From: JACCRE01 sp049790855
GTDB taxonomy: Bacteria; Planctomycetota; Planctomycetia; Planctomycetales; Planctomycetaceae
Direction of reading: 5' to 3'
Assembly (NCBI GenBank): GCA_049790855.1
Contig: JBAQZJ010000400.1
Span: 1 to 14,721, forward strand
DNA length: 14,721 bases
Below, piece by piece: positions 7,781-14,510 of the stretch (position 1 is its first letter; each line of letters begins with the position of its first letter). The notes beneath the pieces were generated by a model, which worked only from the letters and a program-made list of their open reading frames with translations, ran no database searches and was not told where the DNA came from. The position numbers were made by a program, and so were the translations under genes.

Positions 7781-8482
7781 TCACATGCCCGAGCGTTCGA
7801 GCACCCAGTGGACGGCGTGTCGGGTCAGTTCCGTGCTGTTCGTCAGGTTGAGCTTCGCTTTGAGGTTTTCACGATAGGATTCGATCGTCTTCGGACTGAG
7901 CTCGAGGTTGGCGGCGATCTCGCGGGTCGTCATGCCCGAACCGATCTGCTCGAAGACCTCAAGCTCGCGGTCGGACAGCCGATCGATGGGGCTGTGATCC
8001 TCGAAGCCGTCGACGCCGATCGCCCGCGTCAACATCCGCTCGCGCATCCGCGAGCTGAGGTAATACTTCCCGCTCAGCACTTCGCGAACCGCGTCGATCA
8101 GCCTTCGAGTCGCTTCCGCCTTATTCACGTAACCGTCGGCCCCGGCCCGCAGCACGCGTTCGGCGTACAGCGTCTCGTCGTGCATCGACACGACGAGGAT
8201 TTTGATGTCGGGATACTTCGTATTAATCTGCTTACACAGTTCAAGGCCGTTGCCGCTCTTCAGTGACAGGTCGAGCAGGACGAGATCGGGGCGTGCCTTC
8301 TCGATCATCGCCAAGGCCAAAGCGGCGTCGCCCGTTTCGCCGGCGAGTTCCAAGTCCGGCTGGTTGGTGATCAGGCGGGCGTAACCGTCCCGAACGACCG
8401 GATGATCGTCGATGACGAATACGGCCCTCCTGGCAACGGCCGACGGCGACAGATAGTCCGAAGAAATCGTCGAGATAGCCAA
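7781..8482 (-). CDS. NarL/FixJ-type response regulator (REC + LuxR HTH), probable TTG start
   Basis: Cytosolic two-component response regulator and transcription factor of 233 residues. Receiver domain ~20-135: acidic pocket Asp25/Asp26 (VIDDHP), phospho-acceptor Asp71 (VLLDLSL), Ser99, Lys121. LuxR/GerE helix-turn-helix ~168-225 with LSDRELEVFEQI and the recognition-helix region SPKTIESYRENL. The frame stays open to 8788, but the upstream part has no domain and overlaps the kinase gene. TTG at 8482 is preferred because GGGAG sits 6 nt upstream and the receiver begins about 20 residues later, as usual for the family; an in-frame GTG further upstream (near 8565) is the alternative. No histidine kinase is nearby. 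It lies 211 bp downstream of the Ser/Thr kinase gene and ends just before a terminator. The C-terminal residues give no hint of the target genes. Confidence 0.92.
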   Translation of the reverse strand: MAISTISSDYLSPSAVARRAVFVIDDHPVVRDGYARLITNQPDLELAGETGDAALALAMIEKARPDLVLLDLSLKSGNGLELCKQINTKYPDIKILVVSMHDETLYAERVLRAGADGYVNKAEATRRLIDAVREVLSGKYYLSSRMRERMLTRAIGVDGFEDHSPIDRLSDRELEVFEQIGSGMTTREIAANLELSPKTIESYRENLKAKLNLTNSTELTRHAVHWVLERSGM

Positions 8483-8554
8483 GGTGGTCTCCCGATCCTG
8501 CGAGGCGGCCCGGCCACCGTGACGCGATAGGAAAAAGGGCCGGATAAGGTCATC

Positions 8555-8583
8555 ACCGTACGACACAGGCCGATTGGACGCAA
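8555..8583 (-). promoter_or_regulatory. Possible promoter for the response regulator
   Basis: On the minus strand TTGCGT (8583-8578) and TACGGT (8560-8555) are 17 bp apart. The gap between the kinase stop and the regulator start is 211 bp, long enough for an independent promoter, and this site would give a leader of about 65 nt. The match to consensus is weak. Confidence 0.22.
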
Positions 8584-8693
8584 CGCGATCATTCCCAGCA
8601 AATCGTACCGGGAAAAAACCTAAGGGTCGCTGATTGACGCAAGGCGAACGCCATCTCGGCATGTCTTCGTCGACCTCGTCGATGCGCGCGGTT

Positions 8694-9539
8694 TCAGTCG
8701 GTCGATTGGCGCCGACGGCGTCGTTCCTCCGACAGGCGTAACGTCCGCCGCATCGCCGGCCGGAAGGCGCGCAGCATCTGATCGGCATCGACGAACCGCC
8801 GTCTGGGGTCGATCTCCAGCGATCGGCGAATCAGTTCGCTCAAGTCGGGATGCGTTTTCCGACGCAGCATGACGGCGCCTGCGAACGGCCATTGGAACGG
8901 CCACTCGGGCCAGAACCCCGTCAACATCCGATAGAGAATCACCCCCACCGAGAAGACGTCGGACCCGGACGACGGTCGGCCCATCGCCTGTTCGGGGGCC
9001 ATGTAGCCGACGGTTCCCGTGCCCGAGCCGCGAATCGTGCGTTGAGCGATCTTGGCGATGCCGAAATCGGTCAGTCGCAGTCGATCGCCCGGAAACAGGA
9101 TGATGTTTTCGGGCTTGATGTCGCAGTGAATGATGCGGTGGCGGTGCGCGTAAGCGACGCCTTCCAGCAGTTGTTCCGCGAAATCGAGCGCCTTCTCGAC
9201 GCTGATTCGGCTGCGAAGCCGATCGGACAGCGTGCGTTGTCCCAGCGGGAAGACGATCACGAACCGATCGTCGATGAAGCTCGCGTCTTTGAGCGGCAGG
9301 ATGTTCGGATGGTCCAGCCGGGCGATCAGCCGTACTTCGCGCCGGAAGAGCTCCAGCATGACGGGGTTGACCGTCTCCTGATGAGGAATCTTCAGGGCGA
9401 CGCGAATGCCCTCGATCGTGTCGGTGGCCTCGTAGACCGCCGCGAACCCGCCGCTCGCAAGCCGCCGCTCGATGCGGTACTTGCCGAGCTTTTGCCGGCC
9501 TCGAAGCAGAGCGGTGCGTCTGGCGGAAATCGCGATCAT
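8694..9539 (-). CDS. Soluble Hanks-type Ser/Thr protein kinase, non-RD, with degenerate Gly-loop
   Basis: Predicted cytosolic eukaryotic-like protein kinase of 281 residues, essentially only the catalytic domain (21-265) plus a basic, Arg-rich tail. Seen: Gly-rich loop ASGGFAAV (28-35) in which the first and third Gly of GxGxxG are Ala; VALK with Lys50; alpha-C Glu68 (RREVRL); catalytic loop HCDIKPEN (138-145) with Asp140, Lys142 and Asn145; DFG Asp158; a Thr/Ser/Gly-rich activation segment (171-177); MAPEQ (180-184); and a subdomain IX stretch SDVFSVGV. Cys replaces Arg before the catalytic Asp, so it is a non-RD kinase and may not depend on activation-loop phosphorylation. There is no transmembrane segment, PASTA or other sensor domain, unlike many bacterial members. 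It lies 78 bp downstream of a methyltransferase and upstream of a response regulator. Phosphorylation of that regulator is possible but speculative. Confidence 0.93.
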   Translation of the reverse strand: MIAISARRTALLRGRQKLGKYRIERRLASGGFAAVYEATDTIEGIRVALKIPHQETVNPVMLELFRREVRLIARLDHPNILPLKDASFIDDRFVIVFPLGQRTLSDRLRSRISVEKALDFAEQLLEGVAYAHRHRIIHCDIKPENIILFPGDRLRLTDFGIAKIAQRTIRGSGTGTVGYMAPEQAMGRPSSGSDVFSVGVILYRMLTGFWPEWPFQWPFAGAVMLRRKTHPDLSELIRRSLEIDPRRRFVDADQMLRAFRPAMRRTLRLSEERRRRRQSTD

Positions 9540-9617
9540 CCCCGGTCATTATCGGTCGAATGCGCTTCACCCTCCAATTCTCATGACCGTCCGGCCGGGA
9601 GCAAGAGACGATCGGAG

Positions 9618-10496
9618 TTATTCCGGCGTTGCGAGCAAGATCATGTCGCTCCAAGTCATCCAGAAAGACTTGGAGGCAGGCAGGTAGCCGGGGGAGCTGG
9701 CCAGGGTGAGTCGCCGCAAATCCCGGTCGACCGCCGGTTCGAGCAGCCCCGCCAGGCGTTCGACCAGCGTTTTCAGGTACAGTTCGACGAAACGGGCGTC
9801 GGCCGGCGACAGCGGAGCGAGCCGGTCGACGGTGAGGGTCATCCGACGAAACGGCATCAGTCCCGACGAGCCGGCCAGTTCCGACAAGCAACGGCCGGCG
9901 TTTCGCTTCTCCGGCTGGGCTCCACCGGTCTCTTTTCGACGTTCAGCCGTTCGGACCGCCAGTTCCAGATCGACCGGCCACGGCAACTGCATCTCGTGCA
10001 GGCGGTCGTTTTCAAGCAAGCCGATCAACCCGCCAGGACGGACGACCCGCCGCATCTCCCGCAGAGCCGCCGCGGCGTCGGGCAGCGAGATGAGGCTCTG
10101 GGCGCACCAGACGAGATCGAAACTTCCGTCCGGAAACGGGAGGCATCCCGCATCCGCTCGGACGAACCCCACTCGCGAGTTCCGGCCAGCCGTCGCAACG
10201 CGACGGGCCGCCCAGTCGAGAAACGCGGGCGAGACGTCCACGGCCGTCACGCGGCTCTTCTCGCCAAGCAACGTGTCGAACGCCGCGGTGTAAAAGCCGT
10301 CTCCGCAGGCGACGTCGAGTGCTTCCAGTTCTTGACCGCCCCACAATCGCTTCAGAAATTGAAACAGTTCCGGACCATGAGCGGCGTGCCGGGCGGCCAG
10401 CAAGGCGGCGTACTTCGGCAAGCCGTCGCGCGGCGGCGATGGTTGGTCGGCTTCGATCGAACTTTCGCCGAGGACGGTTTCGATCATATCGATCAT
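9618..10496 (-). CDS. Class I SAM-dependent methyltransferase (Methyltransf_11-like)
   Basis: Predicted cytosolic S-adenosylmethionine-dependent methyltransferase of 292 residues. Seen: motif I LDVACGDG (60-67) for SAM binding, an acidic residue at the end of strand 2 (Asp87 in VTAVDVSP), the RADAGCLPFPD stretch (~113-123) around the adenine-binding acid, motif IV-like FDLVWCAQSL (126-135), and RVVRPGG (150-156). These match the UbiE/Methyltransf_11 type. The C-terminal ~110 residues are family-specific and give no substrate. The ATG at 10496 is used; an in-frame TTG at 10541 and a second ATG at 10487 are alternatives, and none has a clear Shine-Dalgarno sequence. The kinase gene follows after 78 bp on the same strand, suggesting a common transcript. 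It is divergent from the NtrC-type regulator. The substrate (small molecule, lipid or protein) is unknown. Confidence 0.88.
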   Translation of the reverse strand: MIDMIETVLGESSIEADQPSPPRDGLPKYAALLAARHAAHGPELFQFLKRLWGGQELEALDVACGDGFYTAAFDTLLGEKSRVTAVDVSPAFLDWAARRVATAGRNSRVGFVRADAGCLPFPDGSFDLVWCAQSLISLPDAAAALREMRRVVRPGGLIGLLENDRLHEMQLPWPVDLELAVRTAERRKETGGAQPEKRNAGRCLSELAGSSGLMPFRRMTLTVDRLAPLSPADARFVELYLKTLVERLAGLLEPAVDRDLRRLTLASSPGYLPASKSFWMTWSDMILLATPE

Positions 10497-10563
10497 GCCG
10501 GTAAGCGAATCCAGGCAAGATGAGACAGCGTTCGGAAGCAACGGCGGTCGCTCTCGACTTCTC

Positions 10564-10574
10564 GTTCATTGAAC
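10564..10574. promoter_or_regulatory. Short palindrome, possible operator upstream of the methyltransferase
   Basis: GTTCA-T-TGAAC is a perfect 11-bp palindrome about 68 bp upstream of the methyltransferase ATG and inside the divergent spacer. Size and position suit a transcription-factor half-site pair, but a single short palindrome can arise by chance. Confidence 0.2.
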
Positions 10575-10716
10575 GGCGAAGGAAGGCTGCTGCAAACGGG
10601 GAGAACACCGAATCGACGCTTTCTCGACCGTTTCGCAATGGCGGACCGGCACGTCGCCAAGCGATCCGCCGTTTGTCGGCGCTTTGGATGTGCGATGGAT
10701 CGACGCCGAAACGGCA

Positions 10717-10783
10717 GTTGGGGACACGGATTCCTACCGTTCCGGGTATGAGGTCAGACACCCCGATTTTGCGCCGGGGTTTT
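10717..10783. repeat. Repeat-like block with a T-tailed hairpin upstream of the NtrC-type gene
   Basis: It contains GGGGACACGGATTCC, then GAGGTCAGACACCCCGATTTT split by a short spacer, ending in a stem ACCCCG (10760-10765) / CGGGGT (10775-10780) followed by TTTT on the plus strand. The two motifs resemble short dispersed intergenic elements that I associate with RAYT/REP-type loci; this is from memory, not a search. There is no plus-strand gene upstream for the hairpin to terminate. It would act as an attenuator only if the regulator's promoter lies further upstream. Confidence 0.4.
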
Positions 10784-10880
10784 CCTGAAGTTGGTTCGTG
10801 CGGTTGCGATGCGTCTCGGTGGTGCGAGAATGATCACCGGGGCCACAACCCGCTCCCGCCCTTCGGCGCAGGATCGCGCA

Positions 10881-12341
10881 ATGCCTGTCTTGCTGGTCAT
10901 CGACGACAATCGGACCGTCTCTCACATGGTCACCAGCGCCTTCGAAAAGGAAGGCGTGGACGTGCTGAGCGCCCAGACCGCGAGCGAAGGCGTCGAGCTG
11001 GTTCGTAATTCAAAGCCCGATACGGTCCTGCTCGACATCGTGCTGCCGAACGTCTCGGGACTGGAGGTCTTTCGCGAGATCCACTCGATCGACGCGAAGC
11101 TGCCGGTGATCTTCATCACGGCCGGCGGCACGAGCGAGACGGCGATCGAGGCGATGAAACTCGGCGCCTACGATTACCTGCTCAAGCCGCTGAACCTGCC
11201 GAAGCTCAAGGAGCTTGTACGCTCGGCGCTCGACACGCGGCATCGCATGCAGGTGCCGGTCGGACTGGCCGCCGGAGATTTTGAAGCCGGTCCCGGTGAC
11301 GTGTTCGTCGGCCGGTCGGATTCGGCCCTCGAGGTCTACAAGGCGATCGGCCGCGTCGCTCCGCAGGACGTGACGGTGCTGATCCGCGGCGAAAGCGGAA
11401 CCGGCAAAGAACTGGTCGCGCGGGCGATCTACCAGCACAGCACACGCTCCAGCGGCCCATTCATGGCGGTCAACTGCGCCGCGATCGCCGACTCGCTGCT
11501 CGAAAGCGAGCTGTTCGGCCACGAAAAGGGCGCCTTCACCGGGGCCGACAATCGTCGGATCGGCAAGTTCGAGCAGTGCTCCGGCGGAACGATCTTTCTC
11601 GACGAAGTCGGCGATACGTCGCCGCTGCTGCAAAGCAAGATGCTCCGCCTGCTGCAACAGCAGGAGTTCGAGCGAGTCGGCGGCAACCAGACGATCAAGA
11701 CCGACGTCCGCATCATCGCGGCGACGAACCGGCCGCTGGAAGACATGGTGGAAGCCGGCACGTTCCGTACGGACCTGCTCTACCGGCTGAACGTCTTCAC
11801 CGTCGAGATCCCGCCGCTTCGCGAACGGCCGGACGACATCCTGCTGCTGATCGAATACTTCCTTGGAAAGTTCAAAAAGGAACTCGGGCATCCCGAACTG
11901 GAAGGCATGGCGCCCGAAGCCGTCGACCTGCTGCAGCGCTACGAATGGCCCGGCAACGTCCGCGAACTGCAAAGCATCGTTCGGAAGTCGATTCTCAACT
12001 CGGCCGGCCCGGTGATCGTCATCAAAGATCTTCCGGCGGAGACCCGCGACGACCATCGCCGCGGAGGTCATGCTGCAGCACCGGACGGCCCCGACGGCGC
12101 CGCCGATTCCGATCTGCGGCCGTTCGTCGAGCGACGGATCGCCGACGGGACCGAAGAGCTTTACGCCGAGGCTCTCGAGAAGATGGAACGCTACCTGATT
12201 ACGCGAGTGTTGGAACAGACGGACGGCAACCAGTCGCAAGCGTCGCGGATGCTCGGAATCACGCGAGGCAGCCTGCGCAACAAGATCCGCTCACTCGGCA
12301 TCCGCATCAACCAGGTCGTGCTCAGCGACGCCGATGAATGA
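10881..12341 (+). CDS. NtrC-family sigma-54-dependent response regulator (REC-AAA+-Fis)
   Basis: Cytosolic two-component enhancer-binding activator of RNA polymerase-sigma-54, 486 residues, full length. Receiver 1-~118: Asp8/Asp9, phospho-acceptor Asp52 (LLDIVLP), Thr80, Lys102. AAA+ domain ~142-385: Walker A GESGTGKE (170-177), the sigma-54 contact loop GAFTGA (217-222) intact, Walker B GGTIFLDE (235-242), WPGNVREL (356-363). A variable Gly/Ala/Asp linker ~388-412. C-terminal Fis-type HTH ~436-474 (DGNQSQASRMLGITRGSLRNK). The ATG at 10881 has AGGA 7 nt upstream and starts directly at the receiver; in-frame TTG at 10791 would add 30 unstructured residues. No histidine kinase lies in the window and no sigma-54 promoter was found near it, so its targets are probably elsewhere. 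The PAP2 phosphatase follows after a 105-bp repeat-bearing gap. Confidence 0.96.
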   Translation: MPVLLVIDDNRTVSHMVTSAFEKEGVDVLSAQTASEGVELVRNSKPDTVLLDIVLPNVSGLEVFREIHSIDAKLPVIFITAGGTSETAIEAMKLGAYDYLLKPLNLPKLKELVRSALDTRHRMQVPVGLAAGDFEAGPGDVFVGRSDSALEVYKAIGRVAPQDVTVLIRGESGTGKELVARAIYQHSTRSSGPFMAVNCAAIADSLLESELFGHEKGAFTGADNRRIGKFEQCSGGTIFLDEVGDTSPLLQSKMLRLLQQQEFERVGGNQTIKTDVRIIAATNRPLEDMVEAGTFRTDLLYRLNVFTVEIPPLRERPDDILLLIEYFLGKFKKELGHPELEGMAPEAVDLLQRYEWPGNVRELQSIVRKSILNSAGPVIVIKDLPAETRDDHRRGGHAAAPDGPDGAADSDLRPFVERRIADGTEELYAEALEKMERYLITRVLEQTDGNQSQASRMLGITRGSLRNKIRSLGIRINQVVLSDADE

Positions 12342-12343
12342 GG

Positions 12344-12415
12344 GATCGGGGGAGACGTGAGATCGGGGGACGAGTTTTCTTCTCCCGCCTCCCCCGCTCT
12401 CCCGCCTCCCCGATC
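12344..12415. repeat. Purine/pyrimidine block with two pairs of 17-bp-period direct repeats and an inverted match
   Basis: GATCGGGGGA occurs at 12344-12353 and 12361-12370. The 14-mer TCTCCCGCCTCCCC occurs at 12381-12394 and 12398-12411. Both pairs have a period of exactly 17. The second GATCGGGG (12361-12368) is complementary to CCCCGATC (12408-12415), so the block can fold into a long hairpin. One half is purine-rich, the other pyrimidine-rich on the same strand. It begins right at the NtrC-type stop codon and ends about 30 bp before the PAP2 ATG. It looks like a short dispersed or slippage-derived element and could affect read-through. Confidence 0.6.
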
Positions 12416-12446
12416 AGGATGGATTGGCCGGAAACCTCTCACCCCC

Positions 12447-13220
12447 ATGCGTCGCCTGCTCCAACACCCCTTCGTCCGCCGGCATCTGTCGCTTTCGGCG
12501 ATCTTGCGTGCGTTGCGGCAGCCGGTGTTTTTGACGGCGCTGCTGGCCTTCGTGAGCCTGTGGGGTTTCGCCGAGATCGCCGACGCGATCGACGAGCAAG
12601 GCACCCAGCGGTTCGACGAATGGGTGCTCAAGTCGCTTCGCGACACGACGAATCCAAACGAGCTTGTCGGACCGCCCTGGGTCGAACAAGCGTTGCGCGA
12701 CATCACCGCCCTCGGCGGCCAGACGGTTCTGACGCTGGTCACCGTCATCGTTTGCGTCTATCTGTCGCTGGCGGGACGCCGCGACCTGAGCCTGTTCACT
12801 GCCGCGGCGGTGATCGGCGGAACGATCGTGATGTTCGCGCTCAAAGACGTCTTCCACCGGCCGCGCCCCGAGCTGGTCCCGCACATCCTCGTCACGGTGA
12901 GCAGTCACAGTTTTCCCAGCGGCCACGCGATGGGTTCGGCGATCGTCTATCTGACGCTCGGCACGATGCTCGCCGAAGCCGCCGAAACCTGGCGGCTGAA
13001 AGCCTACGTGTTGACCGTCGCCGTCGTATTGATGCTGCTCGTCGGCTCGACGCGAGTGTTTCTCGGCGTTCACTACCCGACCGACGTCCTTGCCGGGTGG
13101 GCCGCCGGGTTCGTTTGGGCCTTCGGATGCCGGACCGTCGTGCGTCTGTCGCGATTCTGGTGGCACTACCAAAAGGCGAGTTCCGCCCGCGCGGACGGGC
13201 CATCGGCACAACGCGAATGA
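12447..13220 (+). CDS. PAP2-family membrane phosphatase
   Basis: Predicted integral inner-membrane phosphatase of 257 residues acting on lipid phosphates or pyrophosphates (phosphatidic acid, undecaprenyl pyrophosphate or similar). All three PAP2 motifs are intact: C1 Lys133-x6-Arg140-Pro141 (KDVFHRPRP), C2 PSGH 157-160, and C3 Arg203-x5-His209-x3-Asp213. His160 and His209 are the expected catalytic pair. Hydrophobic segments occur about 27-47, 92-109, 115-133, 162-178, 186-201 and 213-228. This is the usual six-helix layout with the active-site motifs on the outer face. The ATG at 12447 is chosen because upstream in-frame sequence from GTG 12357 translates the repeat block. It is downstream of the NtrC-type gene on the same strand and convergent with the permease gene. 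A substrate such as undecaprenyl pyrophosphate is possible but not shown. Confidence 0.93.
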   Translation: MRRLLQHPFVRRHLSLSAILRALRQPVFLTALLAFVSLWGFAEIADAIDEQGTQRFDEWVLKSLRDTTNPNELVGPPWVEQALRDITALGGQTVLTLVTVIVCVYLSLAGRRDLSLFTAAAVIGGTIVMFALKDVFHRPRPELVPHILVTVSSHSFPSGHAMGSAIVYLTLGTMLAEAAETWRLKAYVLTVAVVLMLLVGSTRVFLGVHYPTDVLAGWAAGFVWAFGCRTVVRLSRFWWHYQKASSARADGPSAQRE

Positions 13221-13245
13221 ACGCTGTCTGTGGGTTCGTTGATCC

Positions 13246-13265
13246 TCCGCGAAACCGAACGCGGA
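13246..13265. terminator. Weak hairpin in the 63-bp convergent gap
   Basis: TCCGCG (13246-13251) pairs with CGCGGA (13260-13265) around an 8-nt loop, with an overlapping outer pair GGGTTC/GAACCC (13232-13237 with 13264-13269). There is no T-run. The position between the PAP2 and permease stop codons suggests a bidirectional transcription barrier, but the evidence is slight. Confidence 0.25.
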
Positions 13266-13283
13266 ACCCGGTCGACTGAGACG

Positions 13284-14429
13284 CTACAACACGAGCCATC
13301 GAAACAGCGCGGGCGCCGCTGCCGACGCTGCCAGGGTGATCACCGTCGCGAGGACCGCCGCACCAATGCCGACGTACCCGAACTCGACGGCGAACAGAGC
13401 CGCGATCCGGCTGCGCGACAGACCGAGCCGGTTCATCGTGCGAACTTCCGCCTGCCGCAGGCGAATCGTCAGGGCGACGACCGCTCCGCATAACAGCAGT
13501 GTCGCGATCGCCGTCACGAGGGCGTTGACGTCAAACAACCGTCGCAGCCGCAGGGCGACATCGAAGATGTTTCGCAGCACCCGGTCGGCTTCTGCGAGTT
13601 GCACATCGCCGGTCCCGTCGAGATAGCGCCCGATCAGTCGCAACCGCTCCTTCTCGTCGTGAGGTTCAACGAGCACTGCCGTCAGCGGGAAACGACCGCG
13701 GTTTCCGTGAAAGTGGAACCGGCCGGCATTCTCGTCGGTGACTTCGATGAACCCGTCTGCCGGTTCGGAGGCGGCTGGCCCGGTACGGTCCGGCGGCTGG
13801 CCCGCATGCGAATGACCGAGACCTGCGACGAGCCAGGCCGTATCGAGACTGACGAAGACTGCCGAATCGTCTGCACTTCCGGTCGCCGCCATGACACCGA
13901 CGACACGCAGCCGGACCGGTACTCCGCCGCCGAGGCTGAACAGACTGTCGACGTCGGTCGCCAACCGATCGCCCGGCCCGACACCGAGCCGATCGGCCGC
14001 TTCGGCCCCGAGCACGCAGTCGCCGAGACGCACGAGCGGTTCTCCCGAAGCAAGCAGCAGATTCCGCAGCCGGAAGTACGCTCCGTTCGTCCCGACGACC
14101 GGCGCCCCGCGTGCCGTCGCCTTGACACACAGGGGCGCGGTGATGCCGCGTGTCACCACCGCCAGTGACTTCCAGTCGGCGACGGTGATTTCGTCGGGCG
14201 GTGCTGTTCGAAAGTAGAGGGCATGCAAAACGAGGTCGGCGCGGCTGCCCTGCGCTCCGGCGACCATCGGTGCTGCGTCGGCGCGGCTCGTCAGCTCCTG
14301 CTCGAACGCCGCAACGACGGCTCGGACTGCTCCCGGCAGGCCGAAGGCGACGCCCAGACCGAACACGAGCAACGCCGCCGTCACCGGCCGGCGCGCCAGC
14401 GATCGAAGACCCAATCGCAGGAACATCAT
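13284..14429 (-). CDS. Short FtsX/MacB-type ABC transporter permease
   Basis: Inner-membrane permease subunit of 381 residues of the type found in LolCDE or MacB systems, which move lipids, lipoproteins or other envelope molecules. Seen: TM1 about 17-37, a large extracytoplasmic domain ~40-298, TM2 about 303-323, the cytoplasmic coupling stretch with RTMNRLGLSRSRI (330-342), which corresponds to the RxxGxxxxxI signature of FtsX permeases, and TM3 about 350-372. It stops at 381, before a clear TM4. The ordinary FtsX family has four TM helices, so the C-terminus is short; the stop is only 63 bp from the convergent PAP2 gene and no frame continuation was found there. The start is the double ATG at 14429/14426, with CGGGAG upstream. 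It follows the ABC ATPase gene by 81 bp. The substrate is unknown. Confidence 0.87.
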   Translation of the reverse strand: MMFLRLGLRSLARRPVTAALLVFGLGVAFGLPGAVRAVVAAFEQELTSRADAAPMVAGAQGSRADLVLHALYFRTAPPDEITVADWKSLAVVTRGITAPLCVKATARGAPVVGTNGAYFRLRNLLLASGEPLVRLGDCVLGAEAADRLGVGPGDRLATDVDSLFSLGGGVPVRLRVVGVMAATGSADDSAVFVSLDTAWLVAGLGHSHAGQPPDRTGPAASEPADGFIEVTDENAGRFHFHGNRGRFPLTAVLVEPHDEKERLRLIGRYLDGTGDVQLAEADRVLRNIFDVALRLRRLFDVNALVTAIATLLLCGAVVALTIRLRQAEVRTMNRLGLSRSRIAALFAVEFGYVGIGAAVLATVITLAASAAAPALFRWLVL

Positions 14430-14440
14430 TACGCCGGTCG

Positions 14441-14490
14441 CTCCCGAATTTCAGAACGGCGAGCGGCGTCTTTTCGTGACGCCTCGGGAG
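14441..14490 (-). promoter_or_regulatory. Hairpin that would pair with the permease Shine-Dalgarno sequence
   Basis: Between the ATPase and permease genes, CTCCCGA pairs with TCGGGAG (14484-14490 with 14441-14447). Immediately inside it GGCGTC pairs with GACGCC (14478-14483 with 14465-14470) around a 7-nt loop. One side of the stem is continuous, the other has a 17-nt bulge. The downstream arm contains the CGGGAG ribosome-binding site that lies 11 nt before the permease ATG, so the fold would hide it. Confidence 0.4.
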
Positions 14491-14510
14491 AGGCGATCGC
14501 TGCGTTCGAT

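Larger units (their letters stand above)
10497..10880. other. 384-bp divergent spacer between methyltransferase and NtrC-type gene
   Basis: No convincing gene is present. Open plus-strand frames starting near 10520 and 10569 lack any domain or ribosome-binding site. The stretch holds a small palindrome near the methyltransferase start and a repeat-like block ending in a hairpin nearer the regulator gene. No -24/-12 sigma-54 promoter (TGGCAC-N5-TTGCA type) was found in either direction. Clear -35/-10 pairs were not found either. Confidence 0.5.

Noticed and set aside
7370..8266. 298-codon plus-strand open frame running from the palindrome block into the response-regulator gene
   Set aside because: Its second half is the antisense of the receiver/HTH coding sequence and its first half translates repeats; no ribosome-binding site or domain.
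8600..8660. Intrinsic terminator after the kinase gene (run of six T on the minus strand)
   Set aside because: The T-run is not preceded by a stable stem; only a 4-bp GGCG/CGCC palindrome lies about 30 bp upstream.
8850..10523. 557-codon plus-strand open frame across the kinase and methyltransferase
   Set aside because: It spans two real minus-strand genes and the gap between them, with low-complexity Arg/Gln-rich translation and no motif.
11010..12239. 409-codon minus-strand open frame antisense to the NtrC-type gene
   Set aside because: Shadow of a coding frame whose AAA+ and receiver motifs are unmistakable; no domain on the minus strand.
10791..12447. Sigma-54 (-24/-12) promoter near the NtrC-type activator or PAP2 gene
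   Set aside because: No TGGCAC-N5-TTGCA-like match was found in the spacers on either strand; one TGGCAC seen near 13160 is inside coding sequence and lacks the -12 element.
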